Part shown: one piece after another, positions 8,849-15,426 of the stretch
Position numbering within the stretch: position 1 is the first letter of the stretch
How the letters are laid out: each line of letters starts with the position of its first letter
Source of the DNA: Rubricoccus marinus
GTDB lineage: Bacteria > Bacteroidota > Rhodothermia > Rhodothermales > Rubricoccaceae
NCBI RefSeq assembly: GCF_002257665.1
Contig: NZ_MQWB01000001.1
Coordinates: 1,892,622-1,956,621, forward strand
Direction of reading: 5' to 3'
DNA: 64,000 nt
Program-made: the position numbers and the translations under genes
Notes under the pieces: generated by a model
What the model was told of the DNA's origin: nothing
Databases searched by the model: none
The model's input: only the letters and a program-made list of their open reading frames with translations

Positions 8849-8977
8849 AGCTAACCCGCCGCTGCAAGCCGACGAAGGGCGTCAGCGCTCTCGGCTCGCC
8901 CGAACGTCGGCGCTACTTTTGCCTCGTTCGATCATCCTGCCCTCAGCCCTTCGCGGTTGAGCGGCCATCTGTTCTAC
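8849..8977 (+). other. attC site of cassette 1
   Basis: The inverse core AGCTAAC (8849-8855) belongs to cassette 1 and matches GTTAGCT at 8233. The inner arm CCGCTGCAA (8859-8867) pairs with TTGAGCGG (8957-8964) leaving one unpaired base, as is characteristic of attC. An inner stem pairs CGACGAAGGGC with GCCCTTCG. The core GTTCTAC (8971-8977) begins cassette 2. Confidence 0.9.
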
Positions 8978-8984
8978 GGCCCTC

Positions 8985-9452
8985 GTGCTCAAGCGATCCG
9001 CCTTCCTCATCGTCGTCTTGCTGGCGGCAGGATGCGACTCCTCCAACCTCCTCGCTGCGAGTGGAGACAATGGGCACGTCACCGGGGACGTGACGAGGTG
9101 GGCGGGTGAGTCTCGCGTTGGCGCTCCAGTCCCAAACGTGACCGTTCAACTCCGCCCTCGCTACCGAGGTGGCCTGCTCCAGCGCTTCCGTTGGCAAGCC
9201 GGTAGCCCGGTCGCCGAGACTACCACGGACTCACTCGGGCGGTTCGAGGTGCGTGCTCGTCCGGGGACCTACTTCGTCGCTGCGCTGATGCCGCCCGAGA
9301 GGTATCTGATGCAGGGGTGCCCCACGGTAACGCGCGTCTTCAGCGGACGGTTTGAGACGGACGCCAAACTGGTGGACCTCGCGGCCGTCCGAGTCAGTCG
9401 AGGCCGAACGGCGGAGCAACAACTCAAGGTGGCGGTTGTCTGCCCTCATTAG
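8985..9452 (+). CDS. Integron cassette 2: predicted lipoprotein with carboxypeptidase-regulatory-like fold
   Basis: A 155-residue protein from a GTG 14 bases inside the cassette. The N-terminus MLKRSAFLIVVLLAAGCDSS is a lipoprotein signal with lipobox LAAGC, so the mature protein should be anchored to a membrane. The remainder resembles a small CarboxypepD-reg or CnaB-like beta-sandwich: GAPVPNVTVQLRPR, then TTTDSLGRFEVRARPGTYFVAAL. Such folds occur in surface proteins and give no enzymatic clue. Two further cysteines (GCPTV and VVCPH) could form a disulfide. It has no motif copy. Confidence 0.8.
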   Translation: MLKRSAFLIVVLLAAGCDSSNLLAASGDNGHVTGDVTRWAGESRVGAPVPNVTVQLRPRYRGGLLQRFRWQAGSPVAETTTDSLGRFEVRARPGTYFVAALMPPERYLMQGCPTVTRVFSGRFETDAKLVDLAAVRVSRGRTAEQQLKVAVVCPH

Positions 9453-9462
9453 ACACCGGGCC

Positions 9463-9587
9463 GTAGAACCCGGCGCTGCAGTCCGACAGCACGCCGTGCC
9501 GCGTTCGGCCTCTGGCGCCAGAGGCGTATTCTGGGGCTCGTCTGATCTGCTCGGCGCGTGCTGCGTCTGAGCGCCCATCCGTTATGC
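9463..9587 (+). other. attC site of cassette 2, with motif palindrome in its loop
   Basis: GTAGAAC (9463-9469) matches the start of cassette 2, GTTCTAC at 8971. GGCGCTGCAG (9472-9481) pairs with CTGAGCGCC (9567-9575) with one extra base. The stem continues with GACAGCACGCCG against CGGCGCGTGCTG. The variable loop contains the 18-base motif palindrome (9508-9525). The site ends in GTTATGC (9581-9587), the start of cassette 3. Confidence 0.9.
9508..9525. repeat. Motif palindrome, type A, inside attC
   Basis: A perfect palindrome in the loop region of the cassette 2 attC, in a stretch otherwise free of the motif between about 8.08 and 10.67 kb. Confidence 0.95.
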
Positions 9588-9603
9588 AGCCTAACACTTC
9601 CTC

Positions 9604-10083
9604 GTGATCCCAGACTTTGAGAGCAAGATCGAAGCGCTCTGTTACCACGAGGCTGGTCACTTCGTGCTCTGTTTGCTTTTCGGCTTTAATGTTAAGCGTG
9701 TGGTGCTCAGCGCTGAGATGACAGGGGTTGAGCACGACTACTCGCTGCCAAATTCAGACGATTCGTCTGTCGGCGACTACATCACCATGTCTATTGGCGG
9801 CGGTATCGCGGAGGAGATATTCACCGGCGACGAGTCGCTCGCTATGGATGAGGACCGACGCCAGGTGCTCTACGTCGCGAGGCATCTCCGACCTCACCTA
9901 GTGGCGACGATTGAAGATTGGAGAGCGAGCCTGTTAACCTGGAAGGATGAGGCGCGGCGCGAGCTGAGCAAGACGCAGGTTTGGGCGGCGGTTGAGTACG
10001 TCGCTCAGCAGCTTGGGGAAATTGAGCCACCATCGGAAATTGTTGGGAGTGACCTCTCAGGGTTGGTTGAATCCACAAACTAA
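9604..10083 (+). CDS. Integron cassette 3: stand-alone M41 (FtsH-like) metalloprotease domain
   Basis: A 159-residue protein from a GTG. The segment IEALCYHEAGHFVLCLLFGF carries the HExxH zinc motif in the FtsH context (HEAGH). GGGIAEEIFTGDES corresponds to the FtsH G-G-x-A-E-E segment. SLAMDEDRRQVLYVAR matches the N-D-x-x-x-A-T-x-x-A-R region that gives the third zinc ligand. There is no AAA ATPase domain and no transmembrane segment, so it is only the protease half. Related stand-alone M41-like proteins exist, but their substrates are not known to me. A role in protein turnover or toxin activation is speculation. Confidence 0.82.
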   Translation: MIPDFESKIEALCYHEAGHFVLCLLFGFNVKRVVLSAEMTGVEHDYSLPNSDDSSVGDYITMSIGGGIAEEIFTGDESLAMDEDRRQVLYVARHLRPHLVATIEDWRASLLTWKDEARRELSKTQVWAAVEYVAQQLGEIEPPSEIVGSDLSGLVESTN

Positions 10084-10095
10084 ATACTTCGGGCT

Positions 10096-10231
10096 GCATA
10101 ACCCGCCGCTGCAAGCCGACGAAGGGCATCAGCGTTCTCGGCTCGCCCGAACGTCGGCGCTACTTTTGCCTCGTTCGATCATCCTGCCCTCAGCCCTCAG
10201 CCCTTCGCGGTTGAGCGGCCCCCTGTTACAC
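10096..10231 (+). other. attC site of cassette 3
   Basis: GCATAAC (10096-10102) matches GTTATGC at 9581. CCGCTGCAA (10106-10114) pairs with TTGAGCGG (10211-10218). The site is nearly identical to the attC of cassette 1, differing by a few bases and a 7-base tandem duplication (CAGCCCT) near 10190-10203. It ends in GTTACAC (10225-10231), the start of cassette 4. Confidence 0.9.
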
Positions 10232-10235
10232 GGCC

Positions 10236-10631
10236 TTGGAGCTACTCGCCTTCGTCCCCGCTGCCTTCATCCTGTTCTGCTTCGTGTTTGCGGAGTTGAC
10301 CGAGAAGGTTACGATTCGGAAGCGTCTCTTCATCCTCGCGGTTCTGATAGCGGCTTCTGGCGCCGCAGCTTCGGTTTTACTCAGCACAGCGGTCCCGCTT
10401 CTCGCGTCGTTGGCACCTCTCGCCTTCCTCCTCTGGCAACGCGTACTGTCGTCGGTGTTCGCATCATGGAAGGGTGCACCGCTCGTCATCACGGGAGCTG
10501 GTACGAGAATCTGGACGTGGTACGATGTGGCTTATACCATCCTCCTCGCTATCAGCAGTGGCGGCCTCGGCGCACTCTCACTCGTTGCGCTTAGCAGTCT
10601 TAACTCAGCCCCCGCGCCAGTGGCCGTGTAA
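10236..10631 (+). CDS. Integron cassette 4: small membrane protein of unknown function
   Basis: A 131-residue hydrophobic protein, starting at a TTG right after the cassette boundary. Four likely membrane segments are LAFVPAAFILFCFVFAEL, LFILAVLIAASGAAASVLL, VPLLASLAPLAFLLWQ and AYTILLAISSGGLGALSLVA. The TAA stop (10629-10631) lies inside the inverse core of its attC, so the cassette has no 3' spacer. No family is recognised. The start codon is uncertain. Confidence 0.65.
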   Translation: MELLAFVPAAFILFCFVFAELTEKVTIRKRLFILAVLIAASGAAASVLLSTAVPLLASLAPLAFLLWQRVLSSVFASWKGAPLVITGAGTRIWTWYDVAYTILLAISSGGLGALSLVALSSLNSAPAPVAV

Positions 10632-10688
10632 CCCGGCGCTGCAGCCGACAGCCCGCCGTGCCGCGTTCGGCCTCTGGCGCCAGAGGCC
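10626..10688 (+). other. Truncated attC of cassette 4 (left half only)
   Basis: GTGTAAC (10626-10632) matches GTTACAC at 10225, and GGCGCTGCAG (10635-10644) is an intact inner arm. The sequence then follows the left half of attC 2 almost base for base up to the motif palindrome at 10670. Beyond the palindrome there is no right arm and no core; the terminator of the next gene starts at once. The array therefore ends in a half site. Confidence 0.85.
10670..10687. repeat. Motif palindrome, type A, at the broken end of the integron array
   Basis: Including flanking bases this is a perfect 20-base palindrome (10669-10688). It marks the exact point where similarity to attC 2 stops. Confidence 0.95.
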
Positions 10689-10722
10689 ACAAAAAACGCC
10701 CCCCGGCTAGAGCCGAGGGGCG
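10689..10722 (-). terminator. Intrinsic terminator of the small acidic lipoprotein gene
   Basis: On the minus strand a 12-base GC-rich stem (10711-10722 with 10697-10708, one mismatch) has a 2-base loop and is followed by six T residues. Confidence 0.85.
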
Positions 10723-10747
10723 CGAGTCTCACGTGAGACCTGTCGAT

Positions 10748-10984
10748 TTAGTCGACGATCGGGTCCTCTTCGAGGATCGTGTCGTCAGCCTCGCCGGGCT
10801 CCATTTCGCCGGGCTCATCGATGATCTCACCGTCGCCGATGACATCCTCTTGGTCGCCGATGGGGGCGCCCTCCTCGTAGGCCTCTTCTTCGGCCTCGGT
10901 CACGGGGGGGGTGGCGGTCTCCTCACATGCGGTGAGGGGGAGGGTCATGCCGAGCGCGAACAGCGCGATGAAAAACTTCTTCAT
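10748..10984 (-). CDS. Small acidic lipoprotein
   Basis: The start is the ATG that gives MKKFFIALFALGMTLPLTAC, a lipoprotein signal ending in a cysteine. The 78-residue product is then almost entirely acidic and low in complexity (EAEEEAYEEGAP, DDTILEEDPIVD). No family is recognised. Acidic short lipoproteins are common in this group, including halophilic relatives. It has its own terminator and lies downstream of mutS on the same strand. Confidence 0.75.
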   Translation of the reverse strand: MKKFFIALFALGMTLPLTACEETATPPVTEAEEEAYEEGAPIGDQEDVIGDGEIIDEPGEMEPGEADDTILEEDPIVD

Positions 10985-11027
10985 GGGAAGAGGGGGTGTG
11001 GGTGAAGGCACGAAACTACGCACGCGC

Positions 11028-13790
11028 TCACTTCGTGCCGCTCCCCAGCAATCTTGACAATTCTGAGAGGGCGATAAGCGCCTCAATCGGCGTCATCCGG
11101 TCGGGATCCAGCCGCGCCACCTCCGCTTTCAGGGATTCCCCGACGGGGTCCGAGGCCGGCTCCACGCGCACCGAGGGCGCCGGGACGCCAGAGGCCTGGA
11201 CGCCGGAGACGACCGGCATCGCGAGCGCGCCGTCGCCGCCAGAGGCCTCTGGCGCGGTGTGGCCGCTGACGCCGACCTCGGCCGCGACGTCGTGCGCCTG
11301 CAGGTGACGGAGCACGTCCTTGGCCCGGCTGACGACCTCGGGCGGGAGTCCGGCCATGCGCGCGACCTCGATGCCGAACGAGTGGTCGGCACCGCCAGCG
11401 ACGAGCGTGCGGAGAAAGACGACGCGGCCCTCGTGCTCCTGCACGCGAACCGAAAAGCTCTTGACGCGCTCCAGCCGGTCTGCGAGCGCGTTGAGCTCGT
11501 GGTAGTGCGTCGCGAAAAGCGTGCGCGCCTGCACGTCTGGCGCTTCGTGGAGGTGCTCCACGATGCTCCACGCGATGCTGAGCCCGTCGAAGGTGCTGGT
11601 CCCCCGCCCCACTTCGTCCAGCAGGACGAGCGAGCGCGGCGTGGCGTTGTTGAGGATGTTCGCCGTCTCGTTCATCTCCACGAGGAACGTGCTCTCCCCC
11701 GCAGCGAGGTTGTCGCTGGCGCCCACGCGTGTGAACAGCGCGTCCACGACGCCCACGCGCGCGCGAGAGGCCGGTACGAACGCACCCACCTGCGCCAGGA
11801 GCACGATCAGGCCGGTCTGCCGCAGGACCACGCTCTTGCCCGCCATGTTCGGCCCGGTGATGACCAGGACCTGGCCGTACGCGTCCGCCAGAGGCGCCTC
11901 CTCCCCCACCGGCGACGCGAGCCGAACGGAGTTGGGGATGAATGATTCACCCGCGGGAAGCGACGCTTCAACGACCGGGTGACGCCCGTTCTCGATCTCC
12001 AGAACGGCGCTGCCGTCCACCTCGGGGCGGACGTATCCGTTGCGCTCGGCGCTCTCGGCGAAGCTCGCGAACACGTCCAGCGTGGCCAGGGCGCGCGCGT
12101 TGGCCTGCAGCGGTTCTACCTCTTCGGCCACGCGCATCCGGAGTTCTGCGAACAGCGTGGTCTCCAGTTCCGAACTGCGCTCCTGCGCGGTCAGGATCTT
12201 CTCCTCGTACGTCTTGAGCTCGTCTGTGATGTAGCGCTCGGCGTTGACGAGCGTCTGCTTGCGGATCCAGGCCTCTGGCGCCTTGCCCTTGTGCGCGTTC
12301 GAGACCTCGAGGTAGTAGCCGAAGACGCGGTTGTAGCCCACCTTGAGGCTCGTGATCCCGGTCGCCTTCGCCTCTCGCGCCTGCAACTCCGCGAGATAGG
12401 TTTTGCCGCCCGAAGCGATCTCGCGCAACTCGTCCAGCTCGGCGTTGAAGCCGGGGCGCACGTAGCCGCCGCTGTCCATCTTGGCCGGGGGCTCGTCCAC
12501 GAGCGTTGCCGCGATGCGGTCTCGGATGTCGGCGCAGAGGTGGAGCTTGCCGCGGATGGCCGCCAGAGGCTCGGCGCCCTCCTGTTCGAGAAGGGCTTTG
12601 ATCTCGGGGATCTGCGCGAGCGTGAGCCGGAGCGCGACGAGATCGCGCGGCGTCGCGCGGCCGGTGCAGACCTTGCCCGCGAGGCGCTCCAAATCGCCCA
12701 CGTGGCGCAGCGCCTCGCGGACCTTCCGGCGCAGCGACGGCTCTACGAACAGCGCCTCCACGGCGTCCAGCCTCTGGCGGATGCGGTCCACGTCGCACAG
12801 CGGGCGGACGAGCCACTGGCGCAAGAGGCGCCCGCCCATGGGCGTGTGCGTGGCGTCGAGCACGCCGACAAGGGAGCCATCTCGCCGGCCGTCGGCCATG
12901 CTGGCGGTGAGTTCCAAGTTGCGCTTGGTAGCGGAATCCAGCGCGAGGTGGTCTTCGGCGCGGTAGCGGCGGATGCGGTTAACGTGCGGAAGACGGCCCT
13001 TCTGCGTCTCCCCGAGGTAGTACAGGACCGCGCCCGCGGCGACCGTCCCCAGGTCGAGGTCGTCCACGCCGAAGCCTTTGAGGCTGTGCGTCTTGAAGTG
13101 CCGCAGCAACGTCTCGGTCGCGAAGTCGACGCCGAACACCCAGTCCTCTTGCGGCGTGAGCGCGGCGCCGAGGCTCGTCGCCAGCGGCTGCGCCAGAGGC
13201 CTCTGGCGCTTGTCCGCGAGAAGTTCGGCGGGCGCGATGGTCCCGAGAACGTGCGGTACGCGCTCGGCGCTCGTCTCGGCGACGTAGAACTCGCCCGTCG
13301 TGGCATCGGCAAAGGCGACGCCGGCGCGGCCTTTGTCGCGGCCCTCGCCCCAGTGCACGGCCGCGACGTACGTGGAGTGCTTGGGCGTGAGGAGCGTATC
13401 GCGGAAGCTCACGCCCGGCGTGACGACTTCGACCACGCCGCGCTTGACGATCTTGCGCGCCATCTTCGGGTCCTCCAACTGCTCGCAGACGGCGACGCGG
13501 TGCCCGGCCTGCACCAGTTTGGGCAGGTGCTGATCAATGGCGTGGTGCGGGAACCCCGCCAAAGGCGTGTCCTCGCTCGCGCCGTTGCCGCGCTTGGTCA
13601 GCGTGATGCCGAGGATGTCGGCGACGAGCACGGCGTCCTCCTCGAACGTCTCGTAGAAGTCGCCCATGCGGAAGAGGAGGATCGCGCCGGGGTTGCGGTC
13701 CTTGATCTTCCAATACTGCCGCATGAGCGGCGTCATGTTCTGGCGCCGGCGGTCTTTCTCGTTCAGGAAAAGGTCGTTCTGATCGCTCAC
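11028..13790 (-). CDS. mutS: DNA mismatch repair protein MutS
   Basis: At 920 residues this is a full-length MutS, which recognises mismatches and signals repair with MutL. The N-terminal mismatch-binding domain contains the F-x-E region in LLFRMGDFYETFEEDA. The C-terminal ATPase has Walker A ITGPNMAGKSVVLRQ near residue 645 and Walker B plus signature VLLDEVGRGTSTFDG. TLFATHYHEL follows. Nine motif copies lie within the gene, including two type B palindromes; they encode pairs such as Pro-Glu-Ala-Ser-Gly and Arg-Gln-Arg-Pro-Leu-Ala, mainly in linker regions. No mutL is in view. Confidence 0.97.
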   Translation of the reverse strand: MSDQNDLFLNEKDRRRQNMTPLMRQYWKIKDRNPGAILLFRMGDFYETFEEDAVLVADILGITLTKRGNGASEDTPLAGFPHHAIDQHLPKLVQAGHRVAVCEQLEDPKMARKIVKRGVVEVVTPGVSFRDTLLTPKHSTYVAAVHWGEGRDKGRAGVAFADATTGEFYVAETSAERVPHVLGTIAPAELLADKRQRPLAQPLATSLGAALTPQEDWVFGVDFATETLLRHFKTHSLKGFGVDDLDLGTVAAGAVLYYLGETQKGRLPHVNRIRRYRAEDHLALDSATKRNLELTASMADGRRDGSLVGVLDATHTPMGGRLLRQWLVRPLCDVDRIRQRLDAVEALFVEPSLRRKVREALRHVGDLERLAGKVCTGRATPRDLVALRLTLAQIPEIKALLEQEGAEPLAAIRGKLHLCADIRDRIAATLVDEPPAKMDSGGYVRPGFNAELDELREIASGGKTYLAELQAREAKATGITSLKVGYNRVFGYYLEVSNAHKGKAPEAWIRKQTLVNAERYITDELKTYEEKILTAQERSSELETTLFAELRMRVAEEVEPLQANARALATLDVFASFAESAERNGYVRPEVDGSAVLEIENGRHPVVEASLPAGESFIPNSVRLASPVGEEAPLADAYGQVLVITGPNMAGKSVVLRQTGLIVLLAQVGAFVPASRARVGVVDALFTRVGASDNLAAGESTFLVEMNETANILNNATPRSLVLLDEVGRGTSTFDGLSIAWSIVEHLHEAPDVQARTLFATHYHELNALADRLERVKSFSVRVQEHEGRVVFLRTLVAGGADHSFGIEVARMAGLPPEVVSRAKDVLRHLQAHDVAAEVGVSGHTAPEASGGDGALAMPVVSGVQASGVPAPSVRVEPASDPVGESLKAEVARLDPDRMTPIEALIALSELSRLLGSGTK
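11237..11254. repeat. Motif palindrome, type B (GGCC centre), inside mutS
   Basis: Two motifs back to back, read through in frame as Pro-Glu-Ala-Ser-Gly in the C-terminal linker of MutS. Confidence 0.95.
13191..13208. repeat. Motif palindrome, type B, inside mutS
   Basis: Read through in frame as Arg-Gln-Arg-Pro-Leu-Ala in the connector region of MutS. Confidence 0.95.
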
Positions 13791-13820
13791 GGGGGCTCGG
13801 TCGTTTTCTACAAACTAGAG

Positions 13821-13852
13821 CCGCCCGCTGCCAGCGATGCGGCAGCGGGCGG
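13821..13852 (-). terminator. Hairpin between sodC and mutS
   Basis: A perfect 12-base stem, CCGCCCGCTGCC (13821-13832) with its complement (13841-13852), and an 8-base loop. On the minus strand it is followed only by CTCTAGTTTG, so termination may be partial. It would separate sodC from mutS transcription. Confidence 0.65.
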
Positions 13853-13866
13853 TGTAGATCCCGTGG

Positions 13867-13884
13867 CGCCAGAGGCCTCTGGCG
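13867..13884. repeat. Motif palindrome, type B, after sodC
   Basis: Lies between the sodC stop codon and the hairpin before mutS. A further single copy (13912-13921) overlaps the sodC TAG stop. Confidence 0.95.
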
Positions 13885-13921
13885 GGATGAATCCTGAGCA
13901 GGCGCCCTGGAGCGCCAGAGG

Positions 13922-14557
13922 CTAGTTGGGTGCCGTCGCGATCTGGACCACGCCGCAGCTCACGCGGTCGCCCGCGTCGCCCGAGGGCTGGCTGGAAAGG
14001 TCGTCGGCCTTGAAGTGGATCATCATCGCGCGGTCCACGATGGAGTTCGGGCCGGAGAGCGAGATCAGCGGATCGGTAAACGAGCCTCTGGCGACGCCGC
14101 CAGTCACGCCGCCAACGGCGGAGGTGATGTTGCCGAGGTCGCCGACGTGGCGCTCGTCGCGGCTGCCCTCGCGCGAGCCGTGGGGCGCGTCGTATGGGTT
14201 GAAGTGGCCGCCAGCGGCGCCACCGAGCGTGCCGTCGTCCCCGCGGCCACAGGCGCCGTTCTCGTGGACGTGGAAGCCGTGCTCACCGAGCTCGAGACCG
14301 GTGAAGTCGTACTCCACGAGCAGGCCCTCGTCGGTTTCGGTGAACGTGACGGTCCCGGTCGCGCTGCTCTCACCGAGAGGATCCAGCCGCGCCGTCGCGT
14401 AGGTGACGCCCGTGTTGCTCACGTCGGTCTCGCCGACGCCTGGCGCGCTTGCGCCGTCGGGTCCGGTCGCGGAGTCGGGGCCGGCCTGGTTGGGATCGGC
14501 GTCGGTTCCGCACGCAGCGAGGGCGAGCGGAAGGGCAAAAAGGAGGAGTCTGCGCAT
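13922..14557 (-). CDS. sodC: Copper/zinc superoxide dismutase, lipoprotein form
   Basis: A 211-residue extracytoplasmic enzyme that dismutates superoxide. The N-terminus LLLFALPLALAACGTDAD is a lipoprotein signal with lipobox LAAC. After a low-complexity Gly/Pro/Ala linker (residues about 20-45) the SodC domain shows LGEHGFHVHENGAC with copper-binding histidines, GGHFNPYDAPHG and RHVGDLGNI for copper and zinc, IHFKADD with the last copper histidine, and GDRVSCGVV with the disulfide cysteine and guiding arginine. The TAG stop overlaps a motif copy. Confidence 0.93.
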   Translation of the reverse strand: MRRLLLFALPLALAACGTDADPNQAGPDSATGPDGASAPGVGETDVSNTGVTYATARLDPLGESSATGTVTFTETDEGLLVEYDFTGLELGEHGFHVHENGACGRGDDGTLGGAAGGHFNPYDAPHGSREGSRDERHVGDLGNITSAVGGVTGGVARGSFTDPLISLSGPNSIVDRAMMIHFKADDLSSQPSGDAGDRVSCGVVQIATAPN

Positions 14558-14625
14558 GATGTCGGAAGGTGGGTGGCCGTCTCTACGCTTCTGTTTGGGT
14601 TGCGTTCGCGCCAGAGGCGAAGTGC

Positions 14626-14991
14626 TCAGGCCTCTGGCGCCGCGTCCAGCGCCGCGCGCTCTTTGCGCGTGAGCTTGGCCACGACGAGCGCGTAGGAGTG
14701 GTCGACGAGTTCGCGGATCAGCGTGTCCGGCACGTCGTCTTGGAGCAGCACCAGGTTCCAGTGCCTGCCGTTGAGGTACGGCCCGGTCGTCACGCCGCGA
14801 AAGCGCTCACGCAGGTCGCGCCCTCGCTCGGGGTCGCACTTCAACCCGATGCCGGGCGGCAAGCGCTCCAGGTTGAGGAGGCCGAACATCTTCCCGCGCA
14901 CCTTGAACACGAGCGCGTCCGGCCCGAACGGGAGGCTCTCGGTGGCGCCACGCTTGGCGAGGCAGTAGTCGCGAAGGGTATCCAGATGCAT
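14626..14991 (-). CDS. MmcQ/YjbR family DNA-binding-like protein
   Basis: Start at the ATG giving MHLDTLRDYCLAKRGATE, 121 residues. The family signatures are CLAKRGATESLPFGPDALVFKVRGKMFGLL, shared with YjbR/CyaY-like proteins, then a KCDPERG segment and PYLNGRHWNLV with the conserved asparagine and tryptophan near a basic patch. Members have a CyaY-like fold and bind DNA in some cases; cellular function is unknown. The frame is open far upstream on this strand, but that is a shadow of the HerA-like gene. It ends in Pro-Glu-Ala encoded by a motif. Confidence 0.85.
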   Translation of the reverse strand: MHLDTLRDYCLAKRGATESLPFGPDALVFKVRGKMFGLLNLERLPPGIGLKCDPERGRDLRERFRGVTTGPYLNGRHWNLVLLQDDVPDTLIRELVDHSYALVVAKLTRKERAALDAAPEA

Positions 14992-15028
14992 GGAGAGCGT
15001 GTGCGCTCGACCAAGGTGCGCACGGGCG

Positions 15029-15046
15029 GCCTCTGGCGCCAGAGGC
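15029..15046. repeat. Motif palindrome, type A, between divergent genes
   Basis: Sits in the 156-base gap between the MmcQ-like gene (minus) and the small membrane protein gene (plus). It is therefore at two 5' ends, unlike most type A palindromes. Confidence 0.95.
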
Positions 15047-15147
15047 CCGCACCTGGAAGGCGCGCCAAGCGCGGACGCAGACGCCAGCGGCCGGAAACGC
15101 AACGGGCCCTCGCGGGTACACGCACTCCTCTCCCCCACACCCGTCCG

Positions 15148-15411
15148 ATGGCTCAGCCCAGCACCGCTACCCGCTCCCTCCTCGAAGTCACCCTCGGTTT
15201 CCTGGGCGCGATCCTGATCATCCCGCTGCTGTTCAAGACGGTAAAGGGCGTGCTCAAAACCGTTTTCCGTCTGGGCGTGACCAAGCGGCTTCTGGCGGAC
15301 GTGGCGTTCGCCGGCGTGACGGCGCTTCTCACGCGGACGGACGTGCTTGATACTCTCTTCGGGCGCAAGGGCGACAAGAGCGCGCTGCTCAAGACCGACG
15401 CCAAGCGCTAG
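15148..15411 (+). CDS. Small membrane-associated protein of unknown function
   Basis: An 87-residue protein from the ATG at 15148. A hydrophobic stretch, LLEVTLGFLGAILIIPLLF, spans residues about 11-29 and is followed by basic amphipathic sequence (KTVKGVLKTVFRLGVTKRLL). A second weaker hydrophobic stretch is ADVAFAGVTALL. I do not recognise the family. It ends 15 bases before the HerA-like ATPase gene on the same strand and is probably co-transcribed with it. Confidence 0.65.
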   Translation: MAQPSTATRSLLEVTLGFLGAILIIPLLFKTVKGVLKTVFRLGVTKRLLADVAFAGVTALLTRTDVLDTLFGRKGDKSALLKTDAKR

Positions 15412-15426
15412 GTCTACCTTGGAGCC

